A DNA stretch of 64,000 nucleotides from Glycomyces sp. NRRL B-16210 (lineage in GTDB: Bacteria; Actinomycetota; Actinomycetes; Mycobacteriales; Micromonosporaceae), in assembly GCF_000719515.1 (NCBI RefSeq), contig NZ_JOGR01000005.1:62001-126000 (forward strand), in the 5' to 3' direction. Each line of letters starts with the position of its first letter. Within the stretch, counting starts at the first letter, position 1. Under the pieces are notes generated by a model. The model saw nothing but the letters and a program-made list of their open reading frames with translations, made no database searches and was not told the DNA's origin. A program made the translations under genes and the position numbers. Positions 25,695 through 33,012 of the stretch are shown one piece after another.

Positions 25695-26781
25695 CGGCGG
25701 TGAACTCGGACTCGCACGGCGGGCCCCACGTGTAGGAGAACCGCCTCGCGTCGAGTTCGAGGTGCACCGCGAGCGCGGTGTGCGTCCGCAGCTCCTCCGG
25801 GTCGGTCTCGACGGGGTGGCGGCACACGGCGATCGGGCCGCCCTCGTGGTCGCGCATGGACGCGTAGAGGTGCTCGACGGTCACCGGCGACTCCTTGGCC
25901 AGCAGCGTCTCCATCCGCTCGCAGCGGTGGTAGGTCGACACCCGCCCCGTCTCCAGCCAGCTCTGGTGCACCCCGAGCGCCTCGGGGTCGCGGAAGTGGT
26001 TGGCGTGCAACAGGGGAGCAGTGCCCTCCTGGTAGATCACGCGCGAGCCGATCGGCGAGGTCTCGACCGTGACGACCCCCGAGTCGGCGCTGCCGACGAA
26101 GAAGTTCGCCGAGCACGCGGGCCGCGGGGCCGCGGCGTGGCCCACGGCCTCGGCCAGGGTCGCGGACTGGAGGATCCGCCAGGTGCGCAGGTGGAACGGC
26201 ACCGAGTCGAGCTTCCAGTCGTCGACGCTCGCGCCGAGTCCGTTGACGCACAGGCCGATCCCAGCGCTGTTGACGCCGATCTTCGCCCCAGCCACGCCCG
26301 CCTCGGTGAATCCGATCACCGTGGTGTCGCCGTGCTTCCATTGCAGCAGTGCGCCTTCGACGCCGGTGAACCAGTCCCAGTTCTGTCCGATCTGGGTCCC
26401 GCCGGAGGCGAACACCCCGTCGGACCCGCCGAAGGAGGTGCACTCGGACCGCAGGCCCTCGGCCGTGGGCCGCCCGAACTCGCTCCAGGCGCTGTACAGC
26501 AGCTCGTACCTGGCGTTGAGCAGCGCGATGTCGAGCAGGCTCTGCCCCGAGCCGTCCGCGATGCCGTCCATGATCGCCCGGTAGAGCGCGTCCTCGCGCG
26601 TGAAGAGTCCGAGGTAGCGCTGCGAGCGCTCGGCGAGGTCGGCCTCGCTCAGGCCCGCGGTGAGCATCCGGGAGCGGTAGACCGCGATGTTGCCCGCGAT
26701 CTGGTCCCGCAACTGCCGGCCGTGCTGCATGCCTTGCCGGTAGGGGCTCCCCTGGAGGTGGAGGAGGGGCAGTTCAGTCAT
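25684..26781 (-). CDS. C45-family acyltransferase/peptidase
   Basis: This 365-residue protein resembles the acyl-CoA:6-aminopenicillanate acyltransferase family (peptidase C45, Ntn-hydrolase fold). An N-terminal region GSPYRQGMQHGRQLRDQI is followed by the predicted self-cleavage site and nucleophile Cys114 in RSECTSFGG, then NWDWF and VNSAGIGLCVNGL, all typical. The substrate is unknown. ATG 26781 lies 7 bases behind CACAAT on the minus strand; the ATG at 26790 falls inside that box, so the shorter, leaderless start is preferred. Confidence 0.88.
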   Translation of the reverse strand: MTELPLLHLQGSPYRQGMQHGRQLRDQIAGNIAVYRSRMLTAGLSEADLAERSQRYLGLFTREDALYRAIMDGIADGSGQSLLDIALLNARYELLYSAWSEFGRPTAEGLRSECTSFGGSDGVFASGGTQIGQNWDWFTGVEGALLQWKHGDTTVIGFTEAGVAGAKIGVNSAGIGLCVNGLGASVDDWKLDSVPFHLRTWRILQSATLAEAVGHAAAPRPACSANFFVGSADSGVVTVETSPIGSRVIYQEGTAPLLHANHFRDPEALGVHQSWLETGRVSTYHRCERMETLLAKESPVTVEHLYASMRDHEGGPIAVCRHPVETDPEELRTHTALAVHLELDARRFSYTWGPPCESEFTAVSL

Positions 26782-26788
26782 GAGGGCC

Positions 26789-26794
26789 ATTGTG
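26789..26794 (-). promoter_or_regulatory. -10 box, leaderless C45 promoter
   Basis: On the minus strand CACAAT ends 7 bases before ATG 26781. It is identical to the box of the convergent methyltransferase gene. Confidence 0.5.
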
Positions 26795-26826
26795 ACAGAG
26801 CCGATATGGGTCCGCCACCTGCTTTA

Positions 26827-27840
26827 CTACCGCCCCATGAGCGACTGCTCGACCTGCGAGTAGTGGATGGTCCACCACTTCACCAGGCCCGTCTGGCCCG
26901 GCAGCAGGTGGTCGCAGGCGGAGTTGTGCCGCACGTAGTGCCACTCGATGACCCAGTTGTCGGTGAGCCGGTCCCACCACAGCTGGTGCGTCGCGAGGCC
27001 GATCTCCGGCTCGCCGACGTCGAACACCGACCGGTACCCGCCGGCGAAGGCCCGGATGCGGTCGCAGTCGAGCCCGCGCTCGTCGCCGTACGTGAAATAG
27101 AACACCGCCGCGCGGGCCATCTCCCTCGCGTACGAGGAGATCGTCAACCGGTCCCAGTCGAGGATCGCCGAGACCCGGTCGTCGGGTCCGTGCAGGACGT
27201 TGTGCGGGTGCAGGTCGCCGTGCGTGTAGCCGGTGTACTGCGGCGCGAGGTCCGGCGGCCGGCGGTCGCCGAGGCGCACCAGCAGGCCCCGCTTCAACCT
27301 GAGCGTCTGCTCGGCGGTGGCCTCGAACCCGGTCTTGTCCCCGCGCCCGGCCGCGACCAGCTCCAAGAGCCGGTCGACCTTCTGCAATGCCGCTTCCGTT
27401 GTCGGCGGGTTCTCCGCCTTCGGGGCACGGTCGGCGGGAATCGAGGCGTGCAGCGTCCGGTGGAGGCGCCCGATCACCGAGCCGAGGTCCCGGCAGGCGT
27501 CACGCGACATCGACAGGCCCGAGCGGTGCCGTCCGCCGACCCACGGGAAGACCCCGAACTCCTCGCCCTCCAGCAGGATGATGGCCCTGCCGTCCCGGCT
27601 GAACACCGGCAGCACGACCGGCACTCCTGAGGCCCCCAACGTCTGAAGCACATGAAACTGGAACTGGAGTTCGGGCCCGGTCACATCGCGGAACATCTTC
27701 AACAGGTACGAACCGGACGAAGTGTCGACCCGCCAGGAGCGGTTCATCAGCCCGGTCTGGACGCGTTGCATCTGGAAGACCTGGCCCAGATCCCAATGTG
27801 CCAGCGCCGCGTCGGGGAGTCGAGGCGCGGTCACGGTCAT
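26827..27840 (-). CDS. APH-fold phosphotransferase
   Basis: This 337-residue protein has the aminoglycoside/choline kinase fold: Lys in YLLKMFRD (ATP), catalytic loop YTHGDLHPHNVLHG and metal ligand in AILDWDR. Family members phosphorylate aminoglycosides, homoserine, choline, methylthioribose or other small alcohols. Nothing here fixes the substrate, so a resistance role should not be assumed. ATG 27840 lies 7 bases behind TACGCT, probably leaderless. Confidence 0.87.
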   Translation of the reverse strand: MTVTAPRLPDAALAHWDLGQVFQMQRVQTGLMNRSWRVDTSSGSYLLKMFRDVTGPELQFQFHVLQTLGASGVPVVLPVFSRDGRAIILLEGEEFGVFPWVGGRHRSGLSMSRDACRDLGSVIGRLHRTLHASIPADRAPKAENPPTTEAALQKVDRLLELVAAGRGDKTGFEATAEQTLRLKRGLLVRLGDRRPPDLAPQYTGYTHGDLHPHNVLHGPDDRVSAILDWDRLTISSYAREMARAAVFYFTYGDERGLDCDRIRAFAGGYRSVFDVGEPEIGLATHQLWWDRLTDNWVIEWHYVRHNSACDHLLPGQTGLVKWWTIHYSQVEQSLMGR

Positions 27841-27847
27841 GCCCCCA

Positions 27848-27853
27848 AGCGTA
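27848..27853 (-). promoter_or_regulatory. -10 box, leaderless APH gene
   Basis: On the minus strand TACGCT ends 7 bases before the ATG, with no ribosome binding site between. Confidence 0.4.
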
Positions 27854-27999
27854 GCCGTCGCCCGACCGCGCGGGCGACCGCGAACCCCCCTTGCGCCGCT
27901 CCCCGAACCGTCGTGTAAAGTTTCGTCTCGTGCCGGAGCGACCCGAAAAGGCCCGCCTGGCAGGCAAAACAAACTCCATATACACTCTTCAGTGTGCAC

Positions 28000-28085
28000 G
28001 CGCGAGTGGCGGAATGGCAGACGCGCTAGCTTGAGGTGCTAGTGTCCTACTAATGGACGTGGGGGTTCAAGTCCCCCCTCGCGCA
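28000..28085 (+). tRNA. tRNA-Leu (anticodon GAG)
   Basis: The acceptor stem GCGCGAG/CTCGCGC and anticodon stem CTAGC/GCTAG flank the loop TTGAGGT, so the anticodon is GAG (28033-28035), reading CUC and CUU. A long variable arm (GTGTCCTACTAATGGACGT) marks a class II tRNA. The T arm is GGGGGTTCAAGTCCCCC. The discriminator is A and CCA is not encoded. A TACACT -10 box lies 13 bases upstream. Confidence 0.97.
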
Positions 28086-28091
28086 CAGAAC

Positions 28092-28118
28092 AAAAGGCCC
28101 CGGCAACGGGGCCTTTTT
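28092..28118 (+). terminator. Intrinsic terminator of tRNA-Leu
   Basis: AAAAGGCCCCG-GCAA-CGGGGCCTTTTT is a perfect GC-rich stem with a GNRA-like loop and a U-tract. Confidence 0.93.
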
Positions 28119-28285
28119 CGTGCCCTCGGCTGAATAACCGCCCGTGCCGGAAAGTGCCGATTCACGAGCCATTCGGCGCGGTCATCGGCCACAGTGCTCA
28201 CTGACCGAACGGTCGGGCGGCTTCTGGTGTCGTACTCGCGCACTATCGTGGCTCGGGTATCGCAACGACTCCAGAGAGGCCCGTG

Positions 28286-28897
28286 ATGGGAGCGAAGTCC
28301 GGACTCGTCTTTCTCGGTGAGGGACGTCCCGCCGAGGTGCTGAAGACGCTTCCCGAGCCTGACCCGGAGCGCTCGGCCGCGCTCGCCGACACGATTCTCG
28401 GTGGGGCTGTGGCGAGCGCCGGGACGCGGGTGCTCGGCGAAGGCGGCGTCTGGCCCGAGCGCGGGACGGTCTGCGTCGGCGCCTACGACGGCTTCGCGCT
28501 CGTCGGCTACGACAGGCTCGGCCCCGATCGGCCCAGCGACATCTCCGGGTGGATCGACGCGGTCTCGCCGACCGGCGGCGCCCACGGGGTCTTCATGCAC
28601 AGCGTGGTCGACTACTGCGCGTTCGCGGTGTGGGAGGGCGGCGAACTGCGCCGGTCCGTCAGTCTCGCACCGGACTCGGGCGTCATGGAGGACCTGGGGG
28701 ACCGTCTTTCCTTCGAAGCGCCGTTCTGGGACGGGAAGCACCCGATGGACGAGGGCTACCCGCTGCCATTCCACCCTCTGGAGTTCGGCGAGGCGGCCCT
28801 GGGCGCGTGTTTCGGCTTCGGCATCGAGGGCGATCCGTCCACGTACGAGTTCGACCCGTTCGCGTTCACGGTCCCCGCGTTCCGCCTGGCCGAGTAG
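28286..28897 (+). CDS. DUF6928 protein
   Basis: This 203-residue soluble protein looks like the actinobacterial DUF6928 family: it begins MGAKSGLVFLGEG and has MHSVVDYCAFAVWEGGELRR, SLAPDSGVMEDLGDRLSFEAP and a Pro-rich YPLPFHPLEFGEAAL near the C-terminus. No catalytic motif is recognisable and the function is unknown. ATG 28286 was preferred to GTG 28283 because of spacing from GAGAGG. Its stop codon lies inside a long terminator stem shared with nrdF. Confidence 0.78.
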   Translation: MGAKSGLVFLGEGRPAEVLKTLPEPDPERSAALADTILGGAVASAGTRVLGEGGVWPERGTVCVGAYDGFALVGYDRLGPDRPSDISGWIDAVSPTGGAHGVFMHSVVDYCAFAVWEGGELRRSVSLAPDSGVMEDLGDRLSFEAPFWDGKHPMDEGYPLPFHPLEFGEAALGACFGFGIEGDPSTYEFDPFAFTVPAFRLAE

Positions 28898-28937
28898 CAG
28901 GGCGGCACCGCCGTACGGCAGTGCCGCCCTGCTACTC
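28892..28937. terminator. 16-bp bidirectional terminator with both stop codons
   Basis: GAGTAGCAGGGCGGCA (28892-28907) pairs perfectly with TGCCGCCCTGCTACTC (28922-28937); the loop holds a small GCCGTACGGC palindrome. The TAG of the DUF6928 gene is in the left arm, and the TGA of the convergent nrdF starts at the edge of the right arm. Confidence 0.85.
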
Positions 28938-29961
28938 AGAACGCCCAGTCGTCGTCGCTGGTGTCCTCGGCCTTGCCGATGACGTAGGAGGAGCCCGAGC
29001 CGGAGAAGAAGTCGTGGTTCTCGTCGGCCCCCGGTGAGAGCGCCGCGAGGATCTCCGGGTTCACCTCGGTCTCCTCGGCGGTGAACCGGGTCGGGTAGCC
29101 GAGGTTCATCAGGGCCTTGTTCGCGTTGTAGCGCACGAAGACCGCGACGTCCTCCATGAGTCCGAGCGGTTCGTACAGCTCCCCGGAGTACGCCAGTTCG
29201 AGCTCGTACAGCTCTTCGAGGAGCGCGAACGTGAAGTCCTGCATCTCCTGCCTGCCTGCGGCGTCGAGCTTCTCCAGGCCCCGCTGGTACTTGTAGCCCG
29301 AGTAGTAGCCGTGGACGGCCTTGTCGCGCAGGATGAGCCGGATCATGTCCGCGGTGTTCGTGAGCGTGGCGTGGACCGAGAAGTGCAGCGGCAGATAGAA
29401 ACCGGCGTACAGCAGCAGCGAGGACAGCAGGGTCGAGGCGACCTTGCGCTTGAGCGGCTCGTCGCCGTAGTAGTGCGCCAGGACCTTCTTGCAGCGCTCC
29501 TGGAGCAGTTCGTTGCCCACCGCCCACCGGTAGGCGTCGTCGATCTCCGCGGTCGAGGTCAACGTGGAGAACACGCTGGAGTACGAGCGCGCGTGCACCG
29601 ACTGCATGAAGGCGATGTTCGTGTACACCGCCTCCTCGTGGTCGGTGCGCGCGTCCTGGATCTGGCAGATCTCCCCGACGGTGGCCTGCACGGTGTCGAG
29701 CATGGTCAGCCCGGTGAACACCCGCATGGTCAGCGTGCGCTCCTCGGGCGTCATGCGCTGCCACGCCTGGATGTCGTTGGACAGCGGGACCTTCTCGGGG
29801 AGCCAGAAGTTCGCCGTCAGCCGGTTCCAGACCTCGAGGTCCTTCTCGTCGGTGATGCGGTTCCAGTTGATCGGGCGCAGCCGGGCGGCCGGGTCGTGCC
29901 GGTACGACGGCGGGGTCACCGAGATCTCGGTGATCGGTCGGCCGGGGATCGTGTCGGTCAT
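28936..29961 (-). CDS. nrdF: Class Ib ribonucleotide reductase, beta subunit
   Basis: NrdF holds the dimetal-tyrosyl radical cofactor of the class Ib enzyme. The 341 residues include helical metal-ligand segments: VGEICQIQDARTDHEEAVY, SVHARSYSSVF and DEPL with LPLHFSVHA. The metal may be manganese, since nrdI is present in the operon. It is the last gene of nrdI-nrdE-nrdF, 28 bases after nrdE. A bidirectional terminator follows at once. Confidence 0.97.
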   Translation of the reverse strand: MTDTIPGRPITEISVTPPSYRHDPAARLRPINWNRITDEKDLEVWNRLTANFWLPEKVPLSNDIQAWQRMTPEERTLTMRVFTGLTMLDTVQATVGEICQIQDARTDHEEAVYTNIAFMQSVHARSYSSVFSTLTSTAEIDDAYRWAVGNELLQERCKKVLAHYYGDEPLKRKVASTLLSSLLLYAGFYLPLHFSVHATLTNTADMIRLILRDKAVHGYYSGYKYQRGLEKLDAAGRQEMQDFTFALLEELYELELAYSGELYEPLGLMEDVAVFVRYNANKALMNLGYPTRFTAEETEVNPEILAALSPGADENHDFFSGSGSSYVIGKAEDTSDDDWAF

Positions 29962-29989
29962 TGCGGAGTCCTTCTTCCTCGAACGGGGG

Positions 29990-32155
29990 CTAGAGCGTGC
30001 AGGCGCCGACGCACGCGTCGATCTCGGTGCCTTCGAGGGCGGGCTGGCGCAGCCGGATGTAGTAGAGGGTCTTGATCCCCTTGCGCCACGCGTAGATCTG
30101 GGCCTTGTTGATGTCGCGGGTGGTCGCGGTGTCGAGGAAGAACAGGGTGCACGACAGCCCCTGGTCGACGTGCTGGGTCGCGGCGGCGTAGGTGTCGATG
30201 ATCTTCTCGTAGCCGACCTGGTAGGCGTCCTCGAAGTACTCGAGGTTGTCGTTGTCCAGGTGCGGGGCGGGGAAGTAGACGCGGCCGAGCTTGCCCTCCT
30301 TGCGGATCTCGATCTTCGAGGCGACCGGGTGGATCGAGGCGGTCGCGTTGTTGATGTAGGAGATCGACCCGGTCGGCGGGACGGCCTGGAGGTAGGCGTT
30401 GTAGATGCCGTGCTCCTGGACCGACGCCTGGAGCTCGCGCCAGTCCTGCTGGGTCGGCAGCGCGATCCCGGCGTCGGCGAAGAGCCCGCGGACCCGTTCG
30501 GTCGCCGGCTCCCACGCCCGCTCGGTGTACTTCGCGAAGTACGTCCCGTCGGCGTAGGCCGAGCCCGCGAAGCCCTCGAACGTCGTGCCCCGCTCGATCG
30601 CGAGCCGGTTCGAGGCCCTGATCGCGTGGTAGACGACGGCGTAGAAGTACATGTCGGTGAAGTCGACGCCTTCGGCGCTGCCGTAGTGGATGCGCTGGGA
30701 CGCGAGGTAGCCGTGCAGGTTCATCTGGCCCAGGCCGATCGCGTGGCTCGCGTCGTTGCCCGCCTCCACCGACGGGACGGCCCGGATGTGCGACTGGTCC
30801 GAGACGCTCGTCAGGCCGCGCACCGCGGTCTCGACGGTCGCGCCGAAGTCGGCCGAGGCCATGGCCTCGAAGATGTTCAGCGAGCCGAGGTTGCAGGAGA
30901 TGTCGCGCCCGACCTGCTCGTACCCGATCGCCTCGTCGAACGTGGACGGCGTGTTGACCTGGAGGATCTCCGAGCACAGGTTCGACATGTTGACCCAGCC
31001 CGGCAGCGGGTTGTCGCGGTTGACGGTGTCCTCGAACAGCACGTACGGGTAGCCGGACTCGAACTGGAGCTCGGCGAGGGTCTTGAAGAACTCGCGGGCG
31101 CTGATGGTGGTCCTGCGGATCTTCGGGTTCGCCACCAGCTCGTCGTAGTGCTCGGTCACGCCGAGGTCGGAGAGCGGGACGCCGTAGACGCGCTCGACGT
31201 CGTAGGGGCTGAACAGGTGCATCTCGCGGTTGTCGCGGGCGAGCTCGAAGGTCACGTCCGGGATGACCACGCCGAGGGAGAGCGTCTTGATGCGGATCTT
31301 CTCGTCGGCGTTCTCGCGCTTGGTGTCGAGGAACCGCAGGATGTCGGGGTGGTGGGCGTGCAGGTACACCGCGCCGGCGCCCTGCCGCGCCCCGAGCTGG
31401 TTGGCGTAGGAGAAGGAGTCCTCGAGGATCTTCATGACCGGGACGACCCCGGAGGCCTGGTTCTCGATCTGCTTGATCGGCGCGCCGGTCTCGCGCAGGT
31501 TCGTCAGCAGCAGCGCCACGCCGCCGCCCCGTTTGGACAGTTGCAGCGCGGAGTTGACGCTGCGGCCGATCGACTCGAGGTTGTCCTCCACGCGCAGCAG
31601 GAAGCACGAGACGAGTTCGCCGCGCTGCTTCTTGCCGGCGTTGAGGAACGTCGGCGTCGCCGGCTGGAAGCGCCCCGAGATGATCTCGTCGACCAGGCCC
31701 GTCGCGAGCTTCTCGTCGCCGCGGCCCAGGAACAGCGCCGTCGCCACCACCCGGTCCGTATAGGTCTCCAGGTAGCGGGTGCCGTCGAAGGTCTTGAGGG
31801 TGTACGAGGTGTAGTACTTGAACGCGCCCAGGAACGAGGCGAACCGGTGGTCGGCCGCGTACGCGCGCCGGTACAGGTCCTTGACGAACGTCCACTCGTA
31901 GGCGCGCAGGAACGCCTCCTCGTAGTAGTCGTTGTCGATCAGGTACGCGATCTTCTCCTCGAGGCTCTCGAAGCGGATCGAGTTGGGGACCACGTGCTGG
32001 CGGAAGTACGCCTGCGCAGCCTCGCGGTCCTTGTCGAACTGGATGGACCCGTCGGGGGCGAACAGGTTCAACTGGGCGTTGAGCGCGTGGTAGTCCAGGC
32101 GCGCTCCGATGCCGACCCGCTCGGCGGTCGTGAAGTCCATTGCGGTCGTGCTCAT
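29990..32155 (-). CDS. nrdE: Class Ib ribonucleotide reductase, alpha subunit
   Basis: NrdE reduces ribonucleoside diphosphates. The 721 residues match the family length and lack the ATP cone of class Ia, as expected. Visible parts are the active-site regions NMSNLCSEILQVN and DISCNLGSLNIFEAM, PTGSISYINNATASIHP and a C-terminal thiol pair CVGAC. ATG 32155 overlaps the nrdI stop by four bases; a longer open frame upstream is not coding. Expression is probably set by NrdR and perhaps by iron (boxes upstream of nrdI). Confidence 0.97.
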   Translation of the reverse strand: MSTTAMDFTTAERVGIGARLDYHALNAQLNLFAPDGSIQFDKDREAAQAYFRQHVVPNSIRFESLEEKIAYLIDNDYYEEAFLRAYEWTFVKDLYRRAYAADHRFASFLGAFKYYTSYTLKTFDGTRYLETYTDRVVATALFLGRGDEKLATGLVDEIISGRFQPATPTFLNAGKKQRGELVSCFLLRVEDNLESIGRSVNSALQLSKRGGGVALLLTNLRETGAPIKQIENQASGVVPVMKILEDSFSYANQLGARQGAGAVYLHAHHPDILRFLDTKRENADEKIRIKTLSLGVVIPDVTFELARDNREMHLFSPYDVERVYGVPLSDLGVTEHYDELVANPKIRRTTISAREFFKTLAELQFESGYPYVLFEDTVNRDNPLPGWVNMSNLCSEILQVNTPSTFDEAIGYEQVGRDISCNLGSLNIFEAMASADFGATVETAVRGLTSVSDQSHIRAVPSVEAGNDASHAIGLGQMNLHGYLASQRIHYGSAEGVDFTDMYFYAVVYHAIRASNRLAIERGTTFEGFAGSAYADGTYFAKYTERAWEPATERVRGLFADAGIALPTQQDWRELQASVQEHGIYNAYLQAVPPTGSISYINNATASIHPVASKIEIRKEGKLGRVYFPAPHLDNDNLEYFEDAYQVGYEKIIDTYAAATQHVDQGLSCTLFFLDTATTRDINKAQIYAWRKGIKTLYYIRLRQPALEGTEIDACVGACTL

Positions 32156-32646
32156 GCGCTGACCATCTCCCTCTCGTTCGCGCCGGCCCAGAACCGGGCC
32201 AGCCCCTCGTTCACTCGTTCCACGTCGCGCTCGGTCCCCAGCAGCTCGAACCGGTACAGCTCCGGCACCCCGCACTTGGCCGAGATGACCGGCCCCGCCA
32301 GGCAGTAGTACTCGCCGAAGTTCGTGTTCCCCGCGGCGATGACGCCGCGAAGGAGTCCCCGGTTGACCGGGTGGTTGAGGAAGTCGACGACCTGCTTGGG
32401 CACCGCGCCCCCGCGGATGCCGCCGCCGTAGGTCGGGACCACCAGCACGAACGGGCGCGCGACCTGGATCTGCCCCTCGCGCCTCGGTCGCAGCGGGATG
32501 CGGACCGCAGGCCGGTCGAGCCGCTCGACGAACCGCCGGGTGTTCTCCGAGACGCTGGAGAAGAACACCAGATCCGTCGACTCGGAATCCGGCAGCACGC
32601 GATACTGCCGCGGAACCCGTTCGCCGACCACGTCGCTCGGATACAT
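32152..32646 (-). CDS. nrdI: Flavodoxin-like NrdI, RNR activator
   Basis: NrdI is an FMN protein that supplies the oxidant needed to assemble the Mn(III)2-tyrosyl radical in NrdF. The 164 residues contain VFFSSVSENTRRFVERL (phosphate loop), VVPTYGGG and AAGNTNFGEYYCLAG (flavin loops). ATG 32646 has GAGGGGG upstream. It is first of three overlapping or close genes, with NrdR boxes about 40-90 bases upstream. Confidence 0.95.
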   Translation of the reverse strand: MYPSDVVGERVPRQYRVLPDSESTDLVFFSSVSENTRRFVERLDRPAVRIPLRPRREGQIQVARPFVLVVPTYGGGIRGGAVPKQVVDFLNHPVNRGLLRGVIAAGNTNFGEYYCLAGPVISAKCGVPELYRFELLGTERDVERVNEGLARFWAGANEREMVSA

Positions 32647-32686
32647 GCGCGCCCCCTCGTCTCGATCTGCCGAACCCTACCTGAAA

Positions 32687-32702
32687 CCCAAGATATAGTG
32701 AG
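32687..32702. promoter_or_regulatory. NrdR box 1
   Basis: On the minus strand CTCACTATATCTTGGG matches the NrdR consensus (about ACACWATATATWGTGT) in most positions. It lies next to the presumed nrdI promoter. Confidence 0.7.
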
Positions 32703-32716
32703 TACGGTTTCTTCAG

Positions 32717-32732
32717 ATCACTAGATCTAGTT
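32717..32732. promoter_or_regulatory. NrdR box 2
   Basis: ATCACTAGATCTAGTT is a near-perfect NrdR-type palindrome. Its centre is 30 bp (three helical turns) from box 1, the spacing typical for NrdR pairs. Confidence 0.75.
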
Positions 32733-32805
32733 CCGTGGCGAATCGTAGCGCGCACCGCCGACAGTCCGGGACCCCGGGTTTCCGAGCAGTCGATGACCTG
32801 CGAAT

Positions 32806-32824
32806 TTAGGTGAGGCTAGCCTAA
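32806..32824. promoter_or_regulatory. IdeR/DtxR-type iron box
   Basis: TTAGGTGAGGCTAGCCTAA matches the 19-bp DtxR/IdeR consensus (TTAGGTTAGGCTAACCTAA) at 17 positions. It lies between nrdI and the divergent GH4 gene; on distance and known biology it more likely serves nrdIEF. Confidence 0.75.
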
Positions 32825-32932
32825 AGTTGTGACCTGATCGTCAGGACCGGCGATCCCGCGGCCGCCGTCACCGAGACGGGGGAACCGCGTCTCAGAGGTG
32901 TCGCCGTTCACCGGTCCGTGATTTCCCGTGCA

Positions 32933-32968
32933 TTGACACCATTCAGTTAGTTAGTTAACCTGACTATT
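32933..32968 (+). promoter_or_regulatory. GH4 promoter with ROK operator (site 1)
   Basis: TTGACA (32933-32938) and TAACCT (32956-32961) are 17 bp apart, a full promoter. A 22-bp operator (32947-32968; left arm TTAGTTAGTTAA, right arm CTGACTATT) covers the spacer and the -10 box, so bound repressor would block RNA polymerase. Confidence 0.7.
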
Positions 32969-33012
32969 TATGACGGTCGCCTTCCCCGACCGAACTGATC
33001 GAGAGGACCTGC

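Noticed and set aside
26827..27840. Antibiotic resistance gene
   Set aside because: Only the general APH fold is visible; the chromosomal context and lack of a specific subfamily match do not support a resistance claim.
29564..32308. A 914-codon plus-strand frame over nrdF and nrdE
   Set aside because: Antisense shadow of conserved nrdF/nrdE; low-complexity Val/Arg/Leu translation.
32156..32755. Longer NrdE from 32755
   Set aside because: It would read through nrdI in another frame; the ATG at 32155 overlaps the nrdI stop as expected for the operon.
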